Shown one piece after another: positions 54,306-62,603 of a DNA stretch of 64,000 nucleotides (the first letter of the stretch is position 1; each line of letters opens with the position of its first letter). Under the pieces are notes generated by a model. That model was not told the DNA's origin. It searched no databases and saw only the letters and a list, made by a program, of their open reading frames with translations. The position numbers and the translations under genes were made by a program. This DNA is from AC-49 sp963766605 (GTDB taxonomy: Bacteria > Actinomycetota > Thermoleophilia > Solirubrobacterales > Solirubrobacteraceae), in the NCBI GenBank assembly GCA_963766605.1, contig CAVYAT010000006.1:1-64000 (forward strand). The letters are read 5' to 3'.

Positions 54306-55516
54306 ACCTCGTCGAGCAGCGACGCGCGGTCGGCGAGGTCGAAGTTCTCCGCCAGGTAACGGTCGGTCTCCTCGCGCGACTGGCCGTTGAGGGCCATGTT
54401 GAGCGCGATCAGGCGCGCCCCCTCGACGTCGGCGCCGGGCACGCCGGCCGCCGCCGGATCGGCCGCCACCTCGGGGGCCGGGACCTCGTGGACGGCCTCA
54501 GGGAACTGCTGCTCGGGAACCGCAGCCGTGTTGCCCCACTGAGACTGGGCCGGCTGCTCGACCGCGGGTGGCGGCGGTGCGGTCTCGGGCACGGCGGCCG
54601 TGTTACCCCACGCCGACTGCTCGACCGCAGGCTCGGCGGCCGGCGCGGCCTCGGCCGCCGGAGCGGGCTCAGGCGTCCACGCGGCCGGCGCGGCCTCGGC
54701 CGGCGCGGCCTCGGCGGGCGGCGCGTCGGCCTGCGGCGCGAGCGTCCACGCCGCGGCGTCGGCGGCCGGCGCGGCGTCGGCGGGCGGTGCGGCCTCCGGG
54801 GCCGGCTCGGGTGTCCACGCGGCCGGCGCGGCGTCGGCCGGGGCCGGCTCGGGCGTCCACGCCGCGGGCTCGGCCTCGGCGGCCGGAGTGGCCTCGGGAG
54901 TCCAGGCGGGCTGCTCGACGGCCGGTGCGGCCTCCGGCTCGGGCGTCCAGACCGCCGCGACGGGCTCGGCGGCGACCGGCTGCGCGGCGCCTGGCAGGTC
55001 GCCCATGTTGCCCTTCAGCAGCTCGAGGTCGGCGTTCAGGCGCGCGGCGCCGGTGCGCAGGCTCTCGACCAGCGCAGCGAGCTCGGCCTCCATCGCATCG
55101 ACGCGCTGGAGCATGACCGACGTGCCGTCGGAGACCTTGGTCAGGTGCTCCTGGCTGCGGGCGACGGCGTCCTGGCGCGTGGCCTCGGCGTCGGTGGCGG
55201 CGTCCTGGCGGATCTGTGCGGCGTCGGTCTGGGCGTTCTGCTGGATGTCGGCGGCGCTGCTCTCGGCTGCCTCGACGATCGTGCGCACGTGCTCGCTCGC
55301 AGCGGCGGCCAGCGACACGGGCGCGGCGGCGGCGGGCGCGGCCTCGGTGGCCGGCTGCGCGGCGGAAACGCCGGCCTGAGCTGACTCGAGCTGGCGCTTG
55401 AGCGCCTCGACCTCAACGGCCACGACGGCCAGATGTGCATCGACGGCTTCGGGCTCATAGCCGCGCCGGCCGATCGGGAAATCACGCTTCTCAATGTTCA
55501 TGCGGTCCATGGCCAT
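54284..55516 (-). CDS. DivIVA-like coiled-coil protein with WTPEP repeats
   Basis: 410 residues from ATG 55516, 7 bases after TAGTCT. The N-terminus KRDFPIGRRGYEPEAVDAHLA matches the DivIVA/GpsB membrane-targeting domain (conserved F, G and Y). Residues about 65-175 form a coiled coil (QQNAQTDAAQIRQDAATDAEA). About 190-345 is a low-complexity stretch in which the WTPEP motif recurs among Ala/Glu/Pro runs. A short helical C-terminal module follows (GARLIALNMALNGQSREETDRYL). DivIVA proteins mark poles and septa and recruit envelope-growth factors, which would suit the surface-glycan setting. Confidence 0.72.
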   Translation of the reverse strand: MAMDRMNIEKRDFPIGRRGYEPEAVDAHLAVVAVEVEALKRQLESAQAGVSAAQPATEAAPAAAAPVSLAAAASEHVRTIVEAAESSAADIQQNAQTDAAQIRQDAATDAEATRQDAVARSQEHLTKVSDGTSVMLQRVDAMEAELAALVESLRTGAARLNADLELLKGNMGDLPGAAQPVAAEPVAAVWTPEPEAAPAVEQPAWTPEATPAAEAEPAAWTPEPAPADAAPAAWTPEPAPEAAPPADAAPAADAAAWTLAPQADAPPAEAAPAEAAPAAWTPEPAPAAEAAPAAEPAVEQSAWGNTAAVPETAPPPPAVEQPAQSQWGNTAAVPEQQFPEAVHEVPAPEVAADPAAAGVPGADVEGARLIALNMALNGQSREETDRYLAENFDLADRASLLDEVYSTLDS

Positions 55517-55523
55517 GGTGCGC

Positions 55524-55529
55524 AGACTA
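55524..55529 (-). promoter_or_regulatory. -10 box of a leaderless promoter
   Basis: TAGTCT on the minus strand, 7 bases before ATG 55516. It selects this ATG over in-frame ATGs at 55510 and 55501. Confidence 0.45.
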
Positions 55530-55534
55530 AGCCA

Positions 55535-56299
55535 TCACGAGACCAACCGTGGCCCCGAGACCCCGCGTGCAATCAAGCCGTCACGCTCCAGCCCCGACAG
55601 TGCGGCTTCCAGACGCGCGACCGAGACGTCGGGCAGCGGTGCGCCGGAAGCCAGAGCGGCCACCACACGACCCCGCACGAAGCGGTTGGTGTCCTCGAAA
55701 CGTGGCCCTTTGCGGCGCGGTTCGGGCGGCGCGCCCGGCCCGTCACAGCGCTCGCGCAGCGGACACAGACCGCAGCGCGGCGCCCGCGCGGTGCAGATCG
55801 TGGCCCCGAGCTCCATCGTCGCCTGGTTGAAGACCGCGGCCTGGCCGGGCGCCGGCGCAAGCTCGCATCGCACCCGCGAGAACACGCGCCGGGCGTTGGT
55901 GTCGTGCGCGACGACGTGATGTCCGAACGCGAACGATCCCAGCGCCGCCGCGGTGTACGGACCAACGCCGGGCAGCGATTGCAGGTCGTCCGGCCAGCCG
56001 TCGCGCGCGACGATCGTGCACGCCGCATGCAGCGCCAGCGCGCGGCGGTTGTACCCAAGGCCGATCCACTCGCGCAGCACGTCATCGCGGCGCGCAGCGG
56101 CCAGCGACGCGGCGGTCGGCCACCGCGCCAGCCACGCCTCGTAGCGCTCGACGACACGCGCCACCTGGGTCTGCTGGAGCATGACCTCGCTGACGAGGAT
56201 CGCGTACGGGTCGGTGGTGCGGCGCCACGGCAGGTCGCGCGCGTTGGCGCGGTACCAGGCCAGCAGCGCGTCGCGCAGGGCCTCAGGCCGCGGTGCCAC
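55535..56299 (-). CDS. mutY: A/G-specific adenine glycosylase, short form
   Basis: 254 residues from GTG 56299. It removes adenine opposite 8-oxoguanine. The HhH-GPD core is complete: catalytic Glu in SEVMLQQTQV near 38, LPGVGPYTAAALGSFAFG, catalytic Asp in AHDTNARRV, and the four-Cys iron-sulfur loop (CTARAPRCGLCPLRERC). It ends about 70 residues later and lacks the NUDIX-like C-terminal domain that recognises 8-oxoG in standard MutY of about 350 residues. Its first 17 bases overlap the end of uvrB, so the two are cotranscribed. Confidence 0.85.
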   Translation of the reverse strand: MAPRPEALRDALLAWYRANARDLPWRRTTDPYAILVSEVMLQQTQVARVVERYEAWLARWPTAASLAAARRDDVLREWIGLGYNRRALALHAACTIVARDGWPDDLQSLPGVGPYTAAALGSFAFGHHVVAHDTNARRVFSRVRCELAPAPGQAAVFNQATMELGATICTARAPRCGLCPLRERCDGPGAPPEPRRKGPRFEDTNRFVRGRVVAALASGAPLPDVSVARLEAALSGLERDGLIARGVSGPRLVS

Positions 56300-58307
56300 C
56301 CGCCGCCTCGAGCTCGCGCAGCTCGCGACGCAGGTCGCGGATCTCGTCGCGCAGGCGCGCGGCGTACTCGAAGCGCAGATCCTCGGCCGCGGCGATCATC
56401 TCCTCCTCGAGCTCGACCATCGTCCGCTCGAGGTCGTTGGACGACATGTCGACGGCTCGCACGCGCTTGCGCTCGCTGCGCCGGCGCCCCTTGGGGGTCT
56501 TGCCCTCGGCGGTCAGGAACTCGGCGATATCGCTGATGCCCTTGACGATCGTCGCCGCGGTGATGCCGTGCTCCTCGTTGTAGGCGAGCTGGATCTCGCG
56601 GCGGCGGTCGGTCTCCGAGATCGCCGCCTGCATCGCCGCCGTCTGCTTGTCGGCGTACATGAGGACCGTTCCCTCGACGTTGCGCGCCGCACGCCCGATC
56701 GTCTGGATCAGCGACGTCTCCCCGCGCAGGAAGCCCTCCTTGTCGGCGTCGAGAATCGCCACGAGCGACACCTCGGGCAGGTCGAGCCCCTCGCGCAGCA
56801 GGTTGACGCCGATCAGCACGTCGTACTCGCCCAGCCGCAGGTCGCGGATGATCTGGATGCGCTCCAGCGTGTCGACCTCGGAGTGCAGGTAGCGAACCCG
56901 GAAGCCCATCTCGAGCAGGTAGTCGGTGAGGTCCTCGCTCATCTTCTTGGTCAGCGTGGTGACCAGCGCGCGCTCCTCGCGGTCGACCCGCATACGGATC
57001 TCGTTCATCAGGTCGTCGATCTGGTTGCGGGTCGCGCGCACCTCGACGCGCGGGTCGACGATCCCGGTCGGGCGCACGATCTGCTCGACGATCTTGGGCG
57101 CGTGCGTGCGTTCGTAGTGGCCGGGGGTCGCGGAGACGAACACGAGCTGCGGCGTGATGGCCAGGAACTCGTCGAACGTCTGCGGGCGGTTGTCGAGCGC
57201 CGACGGCAGCCGGAAGCCGTAGTCGACCAGCGTCTGCTTGCGCGAGCGGTCGCCCTCGTACATGCCGCCGATCTGCGGGACGGTCTGGTGGGACTCGTCG
57301 AGGAAGCAGACGAAGTCGTGGGGGAAGTAGTCGATCAGGCAGTACGGCCGGTCGCCGGCCTGGCGGCCATCGAGGATCCGGGAGTAGTTCTCGATGCCGT
57401 TGCAGAAACCCATCTCGCGCAGCATCTCCATGTCGTACTGGGTGCGCTGGCGCAGCCGGTGCGCCTCGAGCAGCTTGCCCTGGGTCTCGAGCTCGGCCGT
57501 GCGCTCGTTGAGCTCGCGACCGATCTCCGCGACCGCCGCCTCGATCGTGCCGTCCTTGACGTTGTAGTGGGTGGCCGGCCAGATCGCGATGTGCTCGAGG
57601 TCGTCCTGGATGACCTCGCCGGTCAGCGGGTCGAAGTGCTGCAGGCGCTCGACGTCGTCGCCGAAGAACGTCGCGCGGTAGGCCGACTCCGCGTAGGCCG
57701 GGAAGACCTCGAGCGCCTCGCCGCGCACGCGGAACGTGCCGCGGCCCAGAGCGGTGTCGTTGCGCGTGTACTGGACCGACACGAGCTTGCGCAGCAGCAG
57801 GTCGCGGTCGGTCGTCTCGCCGCGGCGCAGGAGCACCATGTTGCGGTCGTAGGTCTCCGGCGAGCCCATGCCGAAGATCGCCGACACCGAGGCCACGATG
57901 ATCACGTCGCGGCGGGCGAACAGCGCCGCGGTCGCGGCGTGGCGCAGGCGGTCGATCTCCTGGTTGATCGCCGAGTCCTTCTCGATGTAGAGGTCCTTGG
58001 ACGGGACGTAGGCCTCGGGCTGGTAGTAGTCGTAGTAGGAGACGAAGTACTCGACCGCGTTGTTGGGGAAGAACATCCGGAACTCGTTGCACAGCTGCGC
58101 GGCCAGGGTCTTGTTGTGGGCCATCACGAGCGCCGGCTTGCGCAGCCGCTCGATCGTCGCGGCCATCGTCATCGTCTTGCCCGTGCCGGTCGCCCCGAGC
58201 AGCGTCGTGTAGCGCGAGCCGTCGCCGATCGACTCGACGAGCTGGTCGATCGCGCGCGGCTGGTCGGCCGTCGGGGTGAAGATCGGGTCGAGGGCGAAGT
58301 CCGGCAA
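56283..58307 (-). CDS. uvrB: Excinuclease ABC subunit B
   Basis: 674 residues. Helicase-like damage verifier of nucleotide excision repair. Walker A GATGTGKTMTMA near 38, the beta-hairpin YYDYYQPEAYVP near 92, DESH box, and a C-terminal UVR motif (EEEMIAAAEDLRFEYAARLRDEI). The start is TTG 58307; TACACT ends 7 bases before it, the same layout as other genes here. No GAAC-N4-GTTC box lies upstream, unlike uvrA. Confidence 0.96.
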   Translation of the reverse strand: MPDFALDPIFTPTADQPRAIDQLVESIGDGSRYTTLLGATGTGKTMTMAATIERLRKPALVMAHNKTLAAQLCNEFRMFFPNNAVEYFVSYYDYYQPEAYVPSKDLYIEKDSAINQEIDRLRHAATAALFARRDVIIVASVSAIFGMGSPETYDRNMVLLRRGETTDRDLLLRKLVSVQYTRNDTALGRGTFRVRGEALEVFPAYAESAYRATFFGDDVERLQHFDPLTGEVIQDDLEHIAIWPATHYNVKDGTIEAAVAEIGRELNERTAELETQGKLLEAHRLRQRTQYDMEMLREMGFCNGIENYSRILDGRQAGDRPYCLIDYFPHDFVCFLDESHQTVPQIGGMYEGDRSRKQTLVDYGFRLPSALDNRPQTFDEFLAITPQLVFVSATPGHYERTHAPKIVEQIVRPTGIVDPRVEVRATRNQIDDLMNEIRMRVDREERALVTTLTKKMSEDLTDYLLEMGFRVRYLHSEVDTLERIQIIRDLRLGEYDVLIGVNLLREGLDLPEVSLVAILDADKEGFLRGETSLIQTIGRAARNVEGTVLMYADKQTAAMQAAISETDRRREIQLAYNEEHGITAATIVKGISDIAEFLTAEGKTPKGRRRSERKRVRAVDMSSNDLERTMVELEEEMIAAAEDLRFEYAARLRDEIRDLRRELRELEAAGGTAA

Positions 58308-58314
58308 CCCACCC

Positions 58315-58320
58315 AGTGTA
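58315..58320 (-). promoter_or_regulatory. -10 box of uvrB
   Basis: TACACT on the minus strand, 7 bases before TTG 58307. Confidence 0.45.
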
Positions 58321-58344
58321 GGTGGGTCGCCGAACGGCCCCGCC

Positions 58345-59682
58345 CTACTTCTTGTGGTGGTGCACGCGGATGAACGTCCTGCCGTGGAGCTTGACGGTCA
58401 GGTCCAGCGTCACCTTGCTGGTGACCCGGCCCGGGCGCAGGGCGCGGTAGTCGTACTCGATGTGGCGGGTGTCGAGGTTGATCGGGAGGATCAGCGTCAG
58501 CGCGCCGCCCTCGCGCGACTTCAGGCCGGTCTTGAGCAGCCGCCGCGTCCCGTCGTGGAGGATGTGGAAGACGTCGACGCGGGCGCCCTGGACGCCCTTG
58601 CCGTCGGCGCCGCGCAGCACGCCGCGCGTCACGACGCGGGTCCCGAACTTGCTCGTGTACGTGTGCGTGTGGTTCTTGACGAACCACATCCGGACCTTCG
58701 CGTGGATGACGTTCTGGATCGACTGCTCGTTGTTGGACTGGACCTCGACGTTGAGCTTCGGGAACGCCACCGGGCCGTAGACCGCGGTCGCGTTTCCGGC
58801 CGCGTCCTCGACGTCGATCTCGACCGCGTGCGGGCCGGGCGGCAGGTCGCGGTAGTCGACCTTGACCGCGGCGCCGGTGACCGACAGCGGGCACGGGACC
58901 GGGTCGACGAACTCGTAGGCGTCGGCGTCCAGCGGCGCGGCGTCGGCGCACGGCGCGGCCGACAGCGGCTGGGCGCGGAACGGCTGACCGTCGACCTTGA
59001 CCAGCGCGCGGTAGACCCCGCCGCCCGTGTCGGCCGCGTCGAACGTCGTCGACAGGACGCCGCTGGAGTCGCCGTTGTCGAGCACCTTGACGTTGCTGAC
59101 GGCCGGCGGCGACGGGTCCTTGAGGCCGATCTGGATCGCGGTGAAGTCGGCGCGCAGGGGCCGCAGGCAGGTCGAGCCGGCGTTCGTGCACAGCACGCGG
59201 AAGCCCACCGTGGCGGCGTTCAGGCCCTGCTTGTCGATCGGGCCCGACAGGTCTCCGGTGCACGGCGACGTGTCGGCGACCAGGCACGACTCGAGCGTCC
59301 CGCTGTTGGTCGCGAGGAGGTACTGGACGTCGGCGGGCGTCGTGCCCTGGACGACACCCGTCGTCGTGCGCGTGGCAGCGAGGCGGACGATCGTCGTGTT
59401 GGGCGGTGCGGTGAACTGCCAGCTCGAGCTCGAGTCGCCGCTCGGCGCCGGGCCCGCAAGGGCCGCCTCGAGCGAGCCGTGGCCGAGGCAGCTATTGGAG
59501 GCCAAACCGGCAACGGTCGACGCGGGGGTCATCGTCCAGCCCGCCGCCGGGTTTACGGCGCCGGTCGGGTCGCTGCACGAAAAGACGGTGTAGGTGCCGG
59601 TCGTGGCGAACGCCCCGGGCACGAAGATCAACGCGACCGCGGCCACTGTCGTGGCCGCCAAGATCCCTCGAAATCGGGGCAT
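58345..59682 (-). CDS. Secreted surface protein of unknown function
   Basis: 445 residues from ATG 59682, chosen because AAAGGA lies 5 bases upstream and the signal peptide (ILAATTVAAVALIFVPGAFA) then starts at the N-terminus. The mature protein is beta-rich with several paired cysteines (FSCSDP, NSCLGH, ESCLVADTSPC, VLCTNAGSTC). One segment near 235-315 looks Ig-like (VDGQPFRAQPL, VEIDVEDAAGNAT). The C-terminus is basic (GRTFIRVHHHKK). No known domain recognised; proteins of this kind recur in Solirubrobacterales-like genomes. Confidence 0.6.
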   Translation of the reverse strand: MPRFRGILAATTVAAVALIFVPGAFATTGTYTVFSCSDPTGAVNPAAGWTMTPASTVAGLASNSCLGHGSLEAALAGPAPSGDSSSSWQFTAPPNTTIVRLAATRTTTGVVQGTTPADVQYLLATNSGTLESCLVADTSPCTGDLSGPIDKQGLNAATVGFRVLCTNAGSTCLRPLRADFTAIQIGLKDPSPPAVSNVKVLDNGDSSGVLSTTFDAADTGGGVYRALVKVDGQPFRAQPLSAAPCADAAPLDADAYEFVDPVPCPLSVTGAAVKVDYRDLPPGPHAVEIDVEDAAGNATAVYGPVAFPKLNVEVQSNNEQSIQNVIHAKVRMWFVKNHTHTYTSKFGTRVVTRGVLRGADGKGVQGARVDVFHILHDGTRRLLKTGLKSREGGALTLILPINLDTRHIEYDYRALRPGRVTSKVTLDLTVKLHGRTFIRVHHHKK

Positions 59683-59810
59683 TCCCGTCCTTTCCCTCCG
59701 CATTAGGAGGTGCCTACCTATCGACGGGCCGGGGTCGCGTCAAGCGGCGCAGCAAACCCGCCGCCCGGTCGAGGAGATGCCCCGTTTGGAGGCGTGACGA
59801 TGCCCTATTT

Positions 59811-60458
59811 TCAGAGGCCGAGCTGGCGACGATAGGTGTGCCGGTACCTCTTCTTCGCCGACTCCACGGCTCCTACGTATGCACGCGTTTCAGCAAAGGG
59901 GATCGCGTCGACAGTCAGCTGCCTTCCGGCGGCATGCGCCTGGGCGATCCAGCGGTCGATGTTGGCATCGCCGGCGTTGTATGCGGCCAGCGCGAGCTTC
60001 TCGGATCCGTAGCGATCGATCAGATAGCGCAGGTAGTAGGTCCCGTAGGAGATGTTGATCTGCGGGTCGGAGAGGTCGTTGAGCGTGAACGTCTGGCCGC
60101 CCGAGATCTTCTCGATGAACTTCGCCGTGTCGGGCGTGATCTGCATCAGCCCGCGCGCGCCGGCCGAGCTCGTCTGGTCGCGGAACCGCGATTCGGCGTA
60201 GATGACGGCGGCGACCAGCGCCGGGTCGAGCTTCTTGGCGGCCGCCTGCTGGCGGATGATGTCCTCGTGGCTCAGCGGCAACTCGAGCTCGTTGACGGCC
60301 TTGTGGACGGTCGGCGACAGCGCGACGACGAGCCCCGCCACGACGATCACGACCCCGGCCAGCGCCGCGAGACGCCGGCGGCGGACGACCCGCGCGCGCC
60401 GGCGGGCCGCGGCGTCCGCGGTGCGACTGCGGACGTGGGCGCCGCTCGTCGAGCTCAC
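59811..60458 (-). CDS. Soluble lytic transglycosylase (SLT domain), membrane-anchored
   Basis: 215 residues from GTG 60458, overlapping the coaE stop (GTGA). A basic N-terminus and one helix (LAALAGVVIVVAGLVVAL) anchor the protein. The SLT domain follows: catalytic Glu in IYAESRFRDQTSSAGARGLMQ near 90, QITPDTAKFI, and YNAGDANIDRW. It cleaves peptidoglycan glycan strands to 1,6-anhydro ends. Its place at the end of the rpsA-coaE operon has no obvious functional reason. Confidence 0.85.
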   Translation of the reverse strand: MSSTSGAHVRSRTADAAARRRARVVRRRRLAALAGVVIVVAGLVVALSPTVHKAVNELELPLSHEDIIRQQAAAKKLDPALVAAVIYAESRFRDQTSSAGARGLMQITPDTAKFIEKISGGQTFTLNDLSDPQINISYGTYYLRYLIDRYGSEKLALAAYNAGDANIDRWIAQAHAAGRQLTVDAIPFAETRAYVGAVESAKKRYRHTYRRQLGL

Positions 60459-61057
60459 GCTGCCAGCTTGGCAAGGATCTCCGACAGCGCGCGGCGCAGA
60501 TCCTCGGTCGTTCCGTCATTGACGACCACGAACGTCGCCCGTTGCGCCTTCTCCTCCTGACTGAGCTGGCGCGCGGCGCGCTCGTCGACCGCTTCGTGGC
60601 CGCGCGCCGCGGCGCGCTGCGAGCGCAGCGCCTCGTCGGCGATCACGGCGATCGTCGCGTCGTACTGACCGTGCAACCCGGCCTCGAACAGCAGCGGCGT
60701 CTCGACGACGGCCGCCACCGGCGGCGGCTCGCGCTCACCGACCTGGGCGCGCCAATCGACGACCGCCATCCCGACCCGCGGCCACAGCAGCTGCTCGAGC
60801 CACACGCGGTCGTCGGCGGTCGCGAACGCGTGGCGGGCGATCTGGCCGCGATCGACGACGCCGGCCGGCGCCACCTGCGGCCCCCAGCGCTCGACGACCG
60901 CATCGCGAACCTCGTCCGAGGCATAGAGCTCGTGGACGACCCTGTCAGTCGACAGGGTCGCGGCGCCGAGCGCCTCCAGCTCGGCAAGCGCGGTCGACTT
61001 ACCGGCGCCGAGACCGCCGGTCAGACCGACGAACGGGACGCGCGGCGGCGGGCTCAG
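60455..61057 (-). CDS. coaE: Dephospho-CoA kinase, CTG start proposed
   Basis: Phosphorylates dephospho-CoA, the last step of CoA synthesis. The ATP-binding P-loop FVGLTGGLGAGKST lies near 9-22 and the lid region ERWGPQV, ETPLLFEAG and ARQLSQEEKAQRA match the family. The frame has no ATG, GTG or TTG before the P-loop; the first GTG (60874) would remove it. CTG 61057 overlaps the rpsA stop as CTGA, the same four-base coupling used by ATGA and GTGA elsewhere, and gives a normal length of 200 residues. The start is therefore proposed to be CTG. Confidence 0.85.
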   Translation of the reverse strand: MSPPPRVPFVGLTGGLGAGKSTALAELEALGAATLSTDRVVHELYASDEVRDAVVERWGPQVAPAGVVDRGQIARHAFATADDRVWLEQLLWPRVGMAVVDWRAQVGEREPPPVAAVVETPLLFEAGLHGQYDATIAVIADEALRSQRAAARGHEAVDERAARQLSQEEKAQRATFVVVNDGTTEDLRRALSEILAKLAA

Positions 61058-62556
61058 CTCTCGTCGGCCGCCGCGGCAGGCTCGGGCTCGGGCTCGGCGG
61101 CCGCCTCGGGCTCGGGTTCGGCGACCGCTTCGGCCTCCGGCTCCGCGGCCGCTTCGACCCTGGGCTCCGGCTCGACGGCCACCTCGGCCTCGGGCTCCGC
61201 GGCCACTTCGGCTTCGGGCTCTGCGGCGACCTCGGCCTCTGCGGCAACCTCGGCCTCGGGCTCCGCGGCGACCTCGGAAACCTCGGCCTCCGGCGCTGCG
61301 GAAACCTCGGCCTCCGGCTCTGCGACGACCGGCGCGGCGCTCACGTACTCGTCCTCGCTCAGGCCGTCGTCGGACGGCGGCTCGAGCACGATGCCGGCCG
61401 CGGCCAGCTCCTCGGGCGTGCGGCGCGGCAGCACCTGACCCTCGACGCGCTTGACCGACAGCGACAGCCGCCGGCGCTCGGAGTCGATCTCGAGGACCTT
61501 GACGCGGATCGTGTCGCCCGGCTGGACGACCTCGCGCGGGTTCTCGACATGGTGCTGGGCGAGCTCAGAGATGTGGACGAGGCCCTCGACGCCGTCGAGG
61601 ATCTCGACGAACGCGCCGAACGTGACGACCTTGGTGACGGTGCCTTCGAGCTCGTCACCGACGTTGTAGGTGTCGACCACCCGCTGCCACGGATCCTCCT
61701 GGGTCTGCTTGAGGCCCAGCGAGATGCGCTGGCGGTCGCGGTCGATGTCGAGCACCTTGACCTGGACTGTGTCGCCGATCGCCAGCACCTCGGTCGGGTG
61801 GTTGACGTGCGACCACGACAGCTCGGAGATGTGGATCAGGCCGTCGATGCCGTTGAGGTCGACGAACGCGCCGAAATCGACGATGTTCGAGATCTGGCCC
61901 TCGACGACGAGCCCCGGCTGGAGGCGGTCGAGGATCTCCTGGCGCTGCTCCTTGCGCTCCTCTTCGAGCACGGCGCGCCGGGACAGGACGACGTTGTTGC
62001 GCGAGCGGTTGAGCTCGATCACCTTGCACTCGATCTGGGTGCTCATGTACTCGTCGAGGTTCGGCACGCGACGGATGTCGACGAGCGACGCGGGCAGGAA
62101 GCCGCGCACGCCGAGGTCGACGATCAGGCCGCCCTTGACGACTTCAATGACGGTGCCGATGACCGGGCTGCCCGACTCGGCGGCGGCCTCGATGCTGCGC
62201 CACGCCCGCTCGAAGCGCGCGCGCTTCTTGGACATGATCAGGCGACCGTCCTGGTCCTCCTTGGTCAGGACCAGCGCGTCGACCTCTTCGCCCAGCTCGA
62301 CCTCGTCATGCGGGTCGACGGACTTGCGGATCGAGAGCTCGTTGTTGGGGATGACCCCTTCGCTCTTGTAGCCGATGTCGACGAGGACTTCGTCGTTGTC
62401 GATGCGCACGACACGGCCGGTGACGACCTCGCCCTCCTCGAAGGAGGCCATGGTGGCGTCGTAGTTGGGGACAATCTGCCCGTCGATCTCGAGCAGCAGG
62501 CCGTCGGAGCCTTCGACGACCTTGGCTTCTGTCTGTTCGTTGGTGATGGTGGTCAT
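61054..62556 (-). CDS. rpsA: 30S ribosomal protein S1
   Basis: 500 residues from ATG 62556. Four S1 RNA-binding domains: near 36-100 (VVTGRVVRIDNDEVLVDIG), 118-185 (VIGTVIEVVKGGLIVDLG), 208-275 (VVEGQISNIVDFGAFVDL) and 292-360 (LEGTVTKVVTFGAFVEIL). The last about 100 residues are an acidic Ala/Glu/Pro/Val repeat tail. S1 helps ribosomes bind mRNA. Four domains, instead of six as in E. coli, is usual in actinobacteria. The -10 box TACCCT is 14 bases upstream, so the leader is only a few bases. coaE follows, coupled at the stop. Confidence 0.92.
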   Translation of the reverse strand: MTTITNEQTEAKVVEGSDGLLLEIDGQIVPNYDATMASFEEGEVVTGRVVRIDNDEVLVDIGYKSEGVIPNNELSIRKSVDPHDEVELGEEVDALVLTKEDQDGRLIMSKKRARFERAWRSIEAAAESGSPVIGTVIEVVKGGLIVDLGVRGFLPASLVDIRRVPNLDEYMSTQIECKVIELNRSRNNVVLSRRAVLEEERKEQRQEILDRLQPGLVVEGQISNIVDFGAFVDLNGIDGLIHISELSWSHVNHPTEVLAIGDTVQVKVLDIDRDRQRISLGLKQTQEDPWQRVVDTYNVGDELEGTVTKVVTFGAFVEILDGVEGLVHISELAQHHVENPREVVQPGDTIRVKVLEIDSERRRLSLSVKRVEGQVLPRRTPEELAAAGIVLEPPSDDGLSEDEYVSAAPVVAEPEAEVSAAPEAEVSEVAAEPEAEVAAEAEVAAEPEAEVAAEPEAEVAVEPEPRVEAAAEPEAEAVAEPEPEAAAEPEPEPAAAADES

Positions 62557-62570
62557 AGGTGTGAGGCGAA

Positions 62571-62580
62571 AGGGTAGCGG
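62571..62580. promoter_or_regulatory. Bidirectional promoter core near rpsA
   Basis: AGGGTAGCGG reads TACCCT on minus, 14 bases before ATG 62556. The opposing TAGCGG on plus is weak (last base G) and lies 23 bases before GTG 62604. Confidence 0.35.
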
Positions 62581-62603
62581 ACCCATGATGCCTGGAATCA
62601 TCA

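Noticed and set aside
56181..58373. 730-codon plus-strand frame over uvrB
   Set aside because: uvrB on minus has all catalytic motifs; the plus frame is Leu/Val/Asp/Arg shadow.
60455..60874. coaE starting at GTG 60874
   Set aside because: It would remove the ATP-binding P-loop encoded just upstream in the same frame.
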